A stretch of 64,000 bases of DNA from JAJPHW01 sp963799065. Its GTDB lineage: Bacteria; Acidobacteriota; Terriglobia; Terriglobales; Acidobacteriaceae. Made by a program: the position numbers and the translations under genes. The stretch spans positions 1,054,001 to 1,118,000 of the forward strand of contig CAWCVJ010000003.1 of NCBI GenBank assembly GCA_963799065.1, read 5' to 3'. Positions 45,383-51,805 of this stretch are shown piece after piece (the stretch's first letter is position 1; each line of letters starts with the position of its first letter). The notes under the pieces are model-generated. The model saw only the letters and a program-made list of their open reading frames with translations. It did not search any database and was not told where the DNA came from.

Positions 45383-45667
45383 ATGTCGCAATTCACAGTC
45401 CGAGTTCAACTTCATGAAGCCAAGTTGCAAGACTACGATGCACTCCACGCCGCAATGGAGGCGAGGGGATTCTCCCGACTGATCACGTCGGATCAGGGGC
45501 AGACATATCACCTCCCTTGGGCGGAGTACAGCGCAAACGGAAATCTGACAGCCGCCGAAGTCCGAGACATCGCGAAGGTAGCGGCTGACATTACTGGAAA
45601 ACGAAATGCGATACTGGTAACGCAGTCGGTCGCCCGCGCCTGGGCGGGCCTCGCCCTCGCGCGATAG
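45383..45667 (+). CDS. Small GhoS/DUF2622-like protein
   Basis: 94 aa. TVRVQLHEAKLQDYDALHAAM, GFSRLITSDQGQTYHLPWAEY and a C-terminal ferredoxin-like strand resemble the family that includes DUF2622 and GhoS, an endoribonuclease antitoxin of type V toxin-antitoxin modules in E. coli. The match is by pattern from memory. No GhoT-like small membrane toxin is adjacent, so an antitoxin role is unsupported. ATG 45383 has AAGGAG ten bases ahead and begins just after the stop of the DGQHR-like gene. Confidence 0.6.
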   Translation: MSQFTVRVQLHEAKLQDYDALHAAMEARGFSRLITSDQGQTYHLPWAEYSANGNLTAAEVRDIAKVAADITGKRNAILVTQSVARAWAGLALAR

Positions 45668-45673
45668 AACAAC

Positions 45674-46109
45674 ATGAACCTAAAACCCGCCGGAGGCGCT
45701 GAAGCTCGGAGGACGATGACACTACCCGTACCTACAGGCAGACTGAAAGTAAAGGGCAAAGAATTTCATCAGATTGTGGGAGACTACCGACACGTTGTTT
45801 GCAGCGTGGTCCGACAACGCCCAATGAATGGGGGGAACGGCGCAAAGGCCCTAGGCACCGGATTCTTTGTCTCTCGCGACGTATTCATCACATGCGACCA
45901 CGTGATGAACGACCCGAACGACCCGCACAGAGAGGGAGACTCGTACGCACTGGTAGCTAACCTCACTGGAGCTAGCGGAAAGTTATACCCACTGCCGACC
46001 CCTCAAGTGGGAAAAGAGATAAATTTATTTCCCAGTCTAGACCTTGCCGTCCTGAGGGTTCCAAACACACCGAACGACCAACCCTTCGCTCCCCTGGAAT
46101 ACGGCGAAG
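45674..46109 (+). pseudogene. Trypsin-like serine protease, N-terminal half, split by IS
   Basis: 145 codons up to the insertion point. It carries the catalytic His76 (FITCDHVM) and Asp123 (PSLDLAVLRV) of a chymotrypsin-fold protease, and GTGFFVSRDVF, the first barrel strand. The IS starts after base 46109, and the read-through frame stops two codons later. It rejoins with 47364-47788 in frame. The protein may start at ATG 45674 or at ATG 45716, which has GGAGG ahead. Substrate unknown; no signal peptide, so it would be cytosolic. Confidence 0.75.
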
Positions 46110-46177
46110 TGTAGTGCCTCCCTCTAGAACTGGACACGATCATACGGTATGATTTGGGGCCTCCGCCAGGAGGCGAG

Positions 46178-46468
46178 ATGCCAAGAAAAGCGCAAGTGCA
46201 GAGAAGTGCGGAAGAGAAGTTTGCCATTGTGATCGAGGGTCTGAAGAGCGGCAACATTGCCGAGACCTGTCGCACTCATCAGATCGCAGCCACGTTGTAT
46301 TATCGCTGGAAGGACGAGTCGGAGAAGGCCTCGTTGGCGGCGCTTGGGGGGAGAAGCGCCGCCGCCCGGCCCGACGCCGAGCAGGAAAAGCGCATCAAGC
46401 AACTGGAGCGGGCTTTGGGCCGTTCGCATTTGCAGATCGAGATCTTAAAAAACGTGTTGGGCGAGTGA
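46178..46468 (+). CDS. IS3-family transposase OrfA
   Basis: 96-aa helix-turn-helix protein (HTH near NIAETCRTHQIAATLYYRWKD) with a C-terminal leucine-zipper-like segment (IKQLERALGRSHLQIEILKNVLG). ATG 46178 with GGAGG ahead is chosen; a TTG at 46154 is in frame but weak. It ends at 46468 in the OrfB overlap, and the A-AAA-AAC site at 46447-46453 would allow a -1 frameshift into OrfB. Confidence 0.85.
   Translation: MPRKAQVQRSAEEKFAIVIEGLKSGNIAETCRTHQIAATLYYRWKDESEKASLAALGGRSAAARPDAEQEKRIKQLERALGRSHLQIEILKNVLGE
46447..46453 (+). promoter_or_regulatory. -1 ribosomal frameshift site (A-AAA-AAC)
   Basis: The heptamer A-AAA-AAC is in the right zero-frame register (TTA-AAA-AAC), 15 bases before the OrfA stop. 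Slipping back one base continues directly in the OrfB frame, producing the OrfAB fusion transposase as in other IS3 members. Confidence 0.7.
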
Positions 46469-47343
46469 GCTGCGGCCAAGTTCATTCGTCGGCTCGGGAG
46501 TTTGTGGCCCAAGGCAAACCCGCCAAACTGGTCGCCGAAACATTGGAGATTAGCCGGTCGAGTCTTTACTATCGGGCGAAACCCCGTGCCAGTCGCGCCG
46601 ACCGCTCGCAGGATGAGCAGATCGTGCTGGCCTGCGGAGAGAAGCCGGCCTTCGGCTATCGGCGCGTGGCTTGGTGGTTGGGTCGGAATCACGGATTGGT
46701 GGTCAATAGTAAGCGGACGTTGCGCGTCATGCGCGAGCGCGGCCTGTTGGTGCGGCAACGCCGTTTTCAAGTCTCGCGCCGAAAGGACTGGGGCAAGGTG
46801 GAAGCGCTGTATCCGAATCTCGTGTGGCAGTCGGACATGACCAAGGTCTGGGCCGGACCCAGCGTCGGCTGGTCGTACCTGGTCTCGGTGATCGATTGCT
46901 GCACTCGCGAAATCCTGGGCTGGGACTTGAGTGTTCGCTGTCGCAGCGAAGAAGCGCTGGCCGCGCTCGATCACGCCGTGTTACAGGGTTTGCCTTTCGG
47001 CTCTCGTGGAACGGGTTTGACTTTAACTACGGACAACGGCACTCAGTTCACTTCGGCGCGGTACGTCGAAACCCTGAATCGGCTGGGCATCACGCATCGC
47101 CGCACCGCCTACAATCATCCCGAGGGCAACAGTTACATCGAGCGTTTTCATCGCAGCTTAAAAGAAGAGGAGGTGTGGCTCAACGAATATCAGAACCTCG
47201 ATCAGGCCAGACACGGCATCGCCCGCTGGATCGAGGAGTACAACCACAACCGTCCGCATCGCGGACTCCACGGACAAACCCCGCACGAAGCCCGCGCCCG
47301 GTTCGCCCTCACCCTAACTTTAAACCCGGCCCCATGTGTCTAG
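46465..47343 (+). CDS. IS3-family transposase OrfB (DDE integrase)
   Basis: 292 aa in frame -1 relative to OrfA, with GTG 46465 overlapping the OrfA stop. The rve core has the triad Asp in WQSDMTKV, Asp in LTTDNGTQF and Glu in NSYIERFH, with 35 residues between the last two (DD35E), and the HH-type region NRPHRGLHGQTP. It appears intact, so the element may still be active. Confidence 0.9.
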   Translation: MSCGQVHSSAREFVAQGKPAKLVAETLEISRSSLYYRAKPRASRADRSQDEQIVLACGEKPAFGYRRVAWWLGRNHGLVVNSKRTLRVMRERGLLVRQRRFQVSRRKDWGKVEALYPNLVWQSDMTKVWAGPSVGWSYLVSVIDCCTREILGWDLSVRCRSEEALAALDHAVLQGLPFGSRGTGLTLTTDNGTQFTSARYVETLNRLGITHRRTAYNHPEGNSYIERFHRSLKEEEVWLNEYQNLDQARHGIARWIEEYNHNRPHRGLHGQTPHEARARFALTLTLNPAPCV

Positions 47344-47363
47344 TTTTGCAGGAGGCACTACAC

Positions 47364-47788
47364 AAGTCTACGAAGGCGAGGGGATAGGAGTAGTAGGATA
47401 CCCACTGCCAGCACTGCAAGTCGTAAACAACAACATCACATTCAACTCAGTGGTTTATCGCGCCGCAAGGGGGTCAGTAACGGCACGATACACCATGACG
47501 AACGACGGTCAATCGACGAACGTTCCCTGCATAGAAGTGAATTTTCTGTTCGTTCCGGGAAACAGTGGCGGCCCTGTTTTTTCGGCCAAGACTGGAAGAG
47601 TGCTAGGTTTTGTTCGGGGCTATCGTGCGGTGAAGATCAAGGAAAGCATCGCCACTGCGACAATGATCGCGCAACTACCACTAGGCATCTCCAACCAATA
47701 CATCGAAAGCCTATCGGCCGTCTACTCAGTCGCGTACAAGCTTGATTTCGTCAGAGCGACGCTCGATGGATTTGGGGTTACTCTCTAG
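47364..47788 (+). pseudogene. Trypsin-like serine protease, C-terminal half, split by IS
   Basis: 140 codons continuing the protease after the IS, beginning VYEGEGIGVVGYPLP. It holds the catalytic Ser in VPGNSGGPVF (residue 212 of the joined 285-aa protein) and the last barrel strands (GRVLGFVRGY). With 45674-46109 it gives a full His76/Asp123/Ser212 triad. No start codon or signal of its own, so probably not translated alone. Confidence 0.75.
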
Positions 47789-48578
47789 CGCCGTGGTGTC
47801 ACTAATTCCAGCGACTCCGCCAGTGTAGAAAACATAATCTTGAGGCGGGGATTCTCGGGAACCACAAACGCACGTGTTTGTCAACTCGATGGTTCGCATG
47901 AGTCTAGTTTATATACAACCGTGATCTCACGCCAAGTTAATTTTTCCACAGAGAGAATCCGCGCCGTCACGTTTAACATCCGAGGGTCGACGGATGCGAA
48001 GAAGAAAGACACTCCCAAAATGGAACTCGCACCCGCATTTTTATTGGCTTTTTCTTCACTTTTCTCTTGACTATCCCCCCGATCCAGCGCACACTAGATT
48101 CATCCTTCCGTTGCAAGTTTTCCCAAAACGTTCAAAAATAAAAAATGTTGTCTCTCCCCTCCAAGTCGTTCGTCCCCGAAATATCTGTCCCTGCGCCCGC
48201 CGTTTTCGCCCCGTTTTCGTTAAGTCCTTTGTTTCACGGATTTTGACTATAACTCCCTTGTTTTCAATTTCTTATAAACCCGACCACGTCTATCTCCATG
48301 ATTGCAATAGATCAGGGGGGGTAGGGGGGTACGGTACAGCCCGATGTCAATCCTCGATCGCACCGCCCACGAAATGAACGACGAAAAAGCCGCCGCCCAC
48401 CTCAAATCCCAACCCGAAAATAAAAATCCCAACCAACCAACTCACTAACTGAGAACGTCAAAGGCGGCGGACAAGAGTGTCCGCCCCACACGAGCAACTT
48501 CTCTTCGCGACGATCCCCGCTCGCAACCAATCAAGTACCCACGGCACCCCATGCTATACTTTTCAAGACTGAGGCGTA
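47789..48578. other. AT-rich gene-free stretch at the right end of the island
   Basis: No supported gene, with lower G+C than the flanks. It holds a G-tract (GGGGGGG-TA-GGGGGG, 48315-48329), the inverted repeat that mirrors 44061-44095 (48465-48494), and a possible -10 box TATACT (48555-48560) for the infC operon with no good -35 box. Confidence 0.5.
48465..48494 (-). repeat. Palindromic repeat, right copy, edge of the 44-48 kb island
   Basis: GCGGCGGACAAGAGTGTCCG-type sequence, the inverted counterpart of 44061-44095, with the same TGTCCGC/GCGGACA palindrome. Lies 84 bases before infC. Confidence 0.6.
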
Positions 48579-49271
48579 GTGTTTTCACGCGCCCGTGAGG
48601 ATTGTATCGATAAGCGTTTTATTCGCACGAACGACCGGATTCGAGCTCGGGAAATCCGAGTGATTGATGATGAAGGCGGGCAGATTGGTATTCTGACCCC
48701 CTACGAAGCGCTGAAAATGGCGCGGGAAAAGAATCTGGACCTGGTTGAGATTTCGCCCACCGCGCAGCCTCCGGTTTGCCGCATTATGGATTACGGCAAA
48801 TACCTGTACCAGCAGGAGAAAAAAGAGCGCGAGGCCAAGAAGCACCAGACCAAGATCGTGGTCAAGGAAGTGAAGTTCCGCATCAATGTGGACGACCACG
48901 ATTACGAGACCAAAAAGAATCACGTGTTGCGATTTTTGAATGAAGGAGACAAGGTCAAGGCGACCATCTTCTTTAGAGGGCGCGAAATGACGCGCACCAT
49001 GCTGGGACGGCAGATTCTGGAGCGTCTGTTGAAAGACGTGCAGGATCAAAGCATTGTAGAGTTTCGTCCGCGGCAGGAAGGCAATACGCTGCACGCGATT
49101 CTGGCGCCGAAGAAAGAACAGACGCCTACGAAGGCTGCGAAGCCGAAGTCGGCGAAGTCGATTGCGAGTTCGGCGGTGAAGCCGGTTGCGAAGCCGGTAG
49201 CGAGTGAAGATGTACCTAAGCCACAGGCGGCCGCGCAACCGGAGCCCGCGGCCAAAGCAAGTCAGGCCTGA
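48579..49271 (+). CDS. infC: Translation initiation factor IF-3
   Basis: IF-3 keeps 30S subunits free and checks the initiator tRNA. The N domain (IRTNDRIRAREIRVIDDEGGQIG) and C domain (KIVVKEVKFRINVDDHDYETKKNHVLRFL, GDKVKATIFFRGREM) are complete. A 50-residue Ala/Lys/Pro tail is extra to E. coli IF-3. GTG at 48579 has GAGG ahead. An in-frame ATC at 48606 (giving IDKRFIRTN) also has GAGG five bases ahead and would match the habit of infC of using a rare start. First gene of infC-rpmI-rplT-pheS-pheT. Confidence 0.93.
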   Translation: MFSRAREDCIDKRFIRTNDRIRAREIRVIDDEGGQIGILTPYEALKMAREKNLDLVEISPTAQPPVCRIMDYGKYLYQQEKKEREAKKHQTKIVVKEVKFRINVDDHDYETKKNHVLRFLNEGDKVKATIFFRGREMTRTMLGRQILERLLKDVQDQSIVEFRPRQEGNTLHAILAPKKEQTPTKAAKPKSAKSIASSAVKPVAKPVASEDVPKPQAAAQPEPAAKASQA

Positions 49272-49346
49272 TAGGTTTTCAGATAAAATTTTGTTGCAGG
49301 AACGCCGATCATGGCGTTTTGTTGTCTCAAATACGAACGAGGATTT

Positions 49347-49541
49347 ATGCCTAAGCTAAAAACCCATAAAGGCGCGGCCAAGCGCTTCAAGAAGACCGGA
49401 ACCGGCAAAGTGTTGCGCGGGCAGAGTGGTATGCGCCACATTCTGACGTCCAAGAGCAAGAAGCGGAAGAGCAAGCTTGGCAAGAGCACGCTGGTCAGCG
49501 ATGCGGACACGCCGAAAGTCAAACGGATGATTCCGTACTAG
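49347..49541 (+). CDS. rpmI: 50S ribosomal protein L35
   Basis: 64 aa, very basic, with the family pattern MPKLKTHKGAAKRFKKTGTGK ... RHILTSKSKKRKSKLG. ATG 49347 has GAGG six bases ahead; the open frame upstream is a leader shadow. Second gene of the infC operon. Confidence 0.95.
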   Translation: MPKLKTHKGAAKRFKKTGTGKVLRGQSGMRHILTSKSKKRKSKLGKSTLVSDADTPKVKRMIPY

Positions 49542-49702
49542 AGTTTGGTGGCGCGGAGGCAGGCGATCCGCGTCGATGTGGCCCCGGTCGAGAGTTGGCC
49601 TGCGGGTCCTGTAGCAGGCGAGTGAAGAGGTTACGGTGTCACCACCCGGTGAATCGCCTTACCTCCAGCCGCCATAAATAGAAGTTAAAAAAGGAGAGCA
49701 CC

Positions 49703-50068
49703 ATGCCCAGAGTAAAACGCGGCACGAAACGCCGCGCGAAACGTAAAAAGATTCTTGACCGCGCCAGCGGTTATTTCCTGACAAAATCGAAACTCTATCG
49801 CGCGGCCAAAGAAGCCGTCGATCGCGGATTGAAGTTTGCCTACACCGGGCGCAAGCAGAAGAAGCGGCAATACCGCTCGCTCTGGATTGTGCGCATCGGC
49901 GCGGCGGCGAAGATCAATGGCCTGAGCTATAACAAGTTCGTCCATGGGCTGAAGCTGGCCGGGGTTGAGCTGGATCGCAAGATTCTGGCCGACCTCGCGG
50001 TGAAGGATGCGGCGGCGTTCGCGAATTTAGCGCAGCAGGCGAAGTCGGCGCTGACGGCGGCGGCGTAG
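49703..50068 (+). CDS. rplT: 50S ribosomal protein L20
   Basis: 121 aa. MPRVKRGTKRRAKRKKILDRASGY opens the extended RNA-binding N-terminus, and FVHGLKLAGVELDRKILADLA is the conserved C-terminal domain. AAGGAGA seven bases before the ATG. Usually represses its own operon in Bacteria, but no such leader structure is evident here. A large inverted repeat follows. Confidence 0.95.
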   Translation: MPRVKRGTKRRAKRKKILDRASGYFLTKSKLYRAAKEAVDRGLKFAYTGRKQKKRQYRSLWIVRIGAAAKINGLSYNKFVHGLKLAGVELDRKILADLAVKDAAAFANLAQQAKSALTAAA

Positions 50069-50081
50069 GGCTTTCTCTTTC

Positions 50082-50205
50082 ATTTGTCATTCCGAACGCA
50101 GTGAGGAATCTGCTTTTCTTCCTTCGTTCGGAATTTCCATTCAGGATTGCAGTTTGCTTACTGCGAGCGGAAAGCAGATTCCTCGCTTCGCTCGGAATGA
50201 CAAAT
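50082..50205. repeat. Long inverted repeat between rplT and pheS
   Basis: A 35-base arm (50082-50116, ATTTGTCATTCCGAACGC...) and its near-complement (50171-50205, ...GCTCGGAATGACAAAT) can fold into a long stem around a 54-base loop. Located inside the translation operon, it may attenuate or stabilise the transcript; it is also a REP-type repeat common in this lineage. Confidence 0.6.
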
Positions 50206-50230
50206 CTATTAGGTAGGCTTCCAGGAAAAC

Positions 50231-51334
50231 GTGTCCTACACAGTTCCCAAGTTAAGCGACTGGTCGGCGGCGGCGTTGGACAATGCTGTGGCCGAACTGC
50301 GTGCGGAGCTGGCGCAGGAAGCGAAGGCTGTTCACAGCGACGCTGACTGGAAAACTTTTCGCGATCATTGGATGGCGCGGAAGAACGGCGTACTCACGCT
50401 GGTCAACGATCTCTGGCTGAAGGCTGCGCCGAAAGAGGCGAAGCGCGAAGTTGGTCAGCGGGTCAATGAAATCAAACTCTTCGTCGAAGAGCAGGTCGCG
50501 CTGGCGGAAGCTGCACTTGCGTCCGCTCCGTTAGTGTCTGATGCGATCGACATCACACTGTCCGGCACGCGGCGCCCTCTTGGGGCGGAACATCCTGTTA
50601 TTAAGACGATGAATGAGATTGTGCGCGTGTTCCGCAATCTTGGATATTCGGTTGAAGAAGGTCCGGAGATTGAGACGGACTACTACAATTTTGAGGCGCT
50701 GAATTTTCCGCCAAATCATCCGGCGCGCGATACGCAGGATACGCTGGTGATCGCGGGACAGGAAGCGAAGCCGCTGCGCGACCGGTTGCTGTTGCGGACG
50801 CACACTTCTCCGGTGCAGATTCGCACGATGGAGAAGATGCAGCCGCCGCTGCGCGTGGTGTGTCCTGGCAAGGTGCACCGCAATGATGCGCCTGATGCGA
50901 CGCACTCGCCCATGTTTCATCAGGTCGAGGGACTCGCGGTCGATACCAACATTACTTTCTGCGATCTGAAGGGCACGCTCGATCACGCTATGAAGGCGCT
51001 GTTTGGGTCGAGCGTGAAGACGCGTTTCTATCCGTCATTTTTTCCTTTTACCGAGCCGAGCGCCGATGTGCAGATCAGCTGCATTTTCTGCGGCGGCACG
51101 GGCTATCGCGACGGCGCGCCCTGCCGCAATTGCAAGTCTAGCGGATGGATTGAGCTGCTGGGCTGCGGCATGGTCGATCCTAATGTGTTTGGCTTTGTCG
51201 ATTACGATCCGAAGAAGTTGAGCGGCTTCGCCTTCGGCATGGGCGTCGAGCGCATCGCGATTTTGAAGTATGGCGTGAATGACATTCAGTTGTTCTTCAA
51301 CGGGGATGTGCGGTTTCTGGAGCAGTTCGCATAA
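50231..51334 (+). CDS. pheS: Phenylalanyl-tRNA synthetase alpha subunit
   Basis: 367-aa class II synthetase catalytic subunit. N-terminal coiled-coil region (1-90), catalytic core with HRNDAPDATHSPMFHQVEGL, FYPSFFPFTEPSADVQISC and GLGVERIAILKYGV-type motif 3 (GMGVERIAILKYG), as in PheS. A CxxC pair (SCIFCGGTGYRDGAPCRNC) forms an extra zinc-like insert near residue 280. GTG 50231 with AGGA ahead is the start. Confidence 0.95.
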   Translation: MSYTVPKLSDWSAAALDNAVAELRAELAQEAKAVHSDADWKTFRDHWMARKNGVLTLVNDLWLKAAPKEAKREVGQRVNEIKLFVEEQVALAEAALASAPLVSDAIDITLSGTRRPLGAEHPVIKTMNEIVRVFRNLGYSVEEGPEIETDYYNFEALNFPPNHPARDTQDTLVIAGQEAKPLRDRLLLRTHTSPVQIRTMEKMQPPLRVVCPGKVHRNDAPDATHSPMFHQVEGLAVDTNITFCDLKGTLDHAMKALFGSSVKTRFYPSFFPFTEPSADVQISCIFCGGTGYRDGAPCRNCKSSGWIELLGCGMVDPNVFGFVDYDPKKLSGFAFGMGVERIAILKYGVNDIQLFFNGDVRFLEQFA

Positions 51335-51349
51335 GAGAGTCCGTTACGA

Positions 51350-51805
51350 ATGAACCTACAACGCAAGACATTCGTCATGATGGCCTGCATGGCAGGTCTG
51401 TGCGCGTGCGGCATCCTAGTGTTTGTCTATTATGTGATCGGTCACCCAGGCTCCGTTCCTCGCAGCGCTATTTGGTTGCTGTTGAGTTGGTATATTTTGG
51501 TTTTCGGCGTGGGAATGCCAATTGCCTCTCGCATTATTAAGAGAGAGGTTGCCATTAGGACGACCACTGAACGCGACAAGCGCATCAGCTGGGGCAGTAA
51601 GGCCCTCAAACTGGCGATTGTCTTTTACGGGTTGGCTTTGTTGAATGGGATAAGGCTCGTCCTTCAACACGAGGTTCCGTGGAAGCCAGCGATCGTAGGA
51701 GTGACGGTCGATATTGTTCTAATCGCCGGGTTTTGGATTTCGCTAAAGAGGCTCAAGCGCTATGGGTCGTCTAAGCCAGCGGCAGGCAGCAATCAAACAG
51801 TATGA
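51350..51805 (+). CDS. Small membrane protein inserted between pheS and pheT
   Basis: 151 aa with about four membrane segments (near 8-30, 41-60, 88-107, 114-132) and a basic C-terminus (KRLKRYGSSKP). Family not recognised. Its stop overlaps the pheT start (ATGA), so it is part of the operon. pheS and pheT are normally adjacent, so an unrelated membrane gene between them is unusual. Confidence 0.7.
   Translation: MNLQRKTFVMMACMAGLCACGILVFVYYVIGHPGSVPRSAIWLLLSWYILVFGVGMPIASRIIKREVAIRTTTERDKRISWGSKALKLAIVFYGLALLNGIRLVLQHEVPWKPAIVGVTVDIVLIAGFWISLKRLKRYGSSKPAAGSNQTV

Larger units (their letters stand above)
46110..47363 (+). mobile_element. IS3-family insertion sequence inside the protease gene
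   Basis: 1254 bp. Left end TGTAGTGCCTCC and right end GGAGGCACTACAC are inverted repeats that extend, imperfectly, into CTAGAACTGGACAC and GTGTCTAGTTTTG. Three-base target duplication AAG flanks it (46107-46109 and 47364-47366). It encodes OrfA and OrfB in the plus direction. Removing the IS and one AAG restores the protease frame as GGC-GAA-GTC-TAC. Confidence 0.85.

Noticed and set aside
47840..48432. Small frames in the AT-rich tail of the island
   Set aside because: None has a ribosome site, a domain or a plausible composition.
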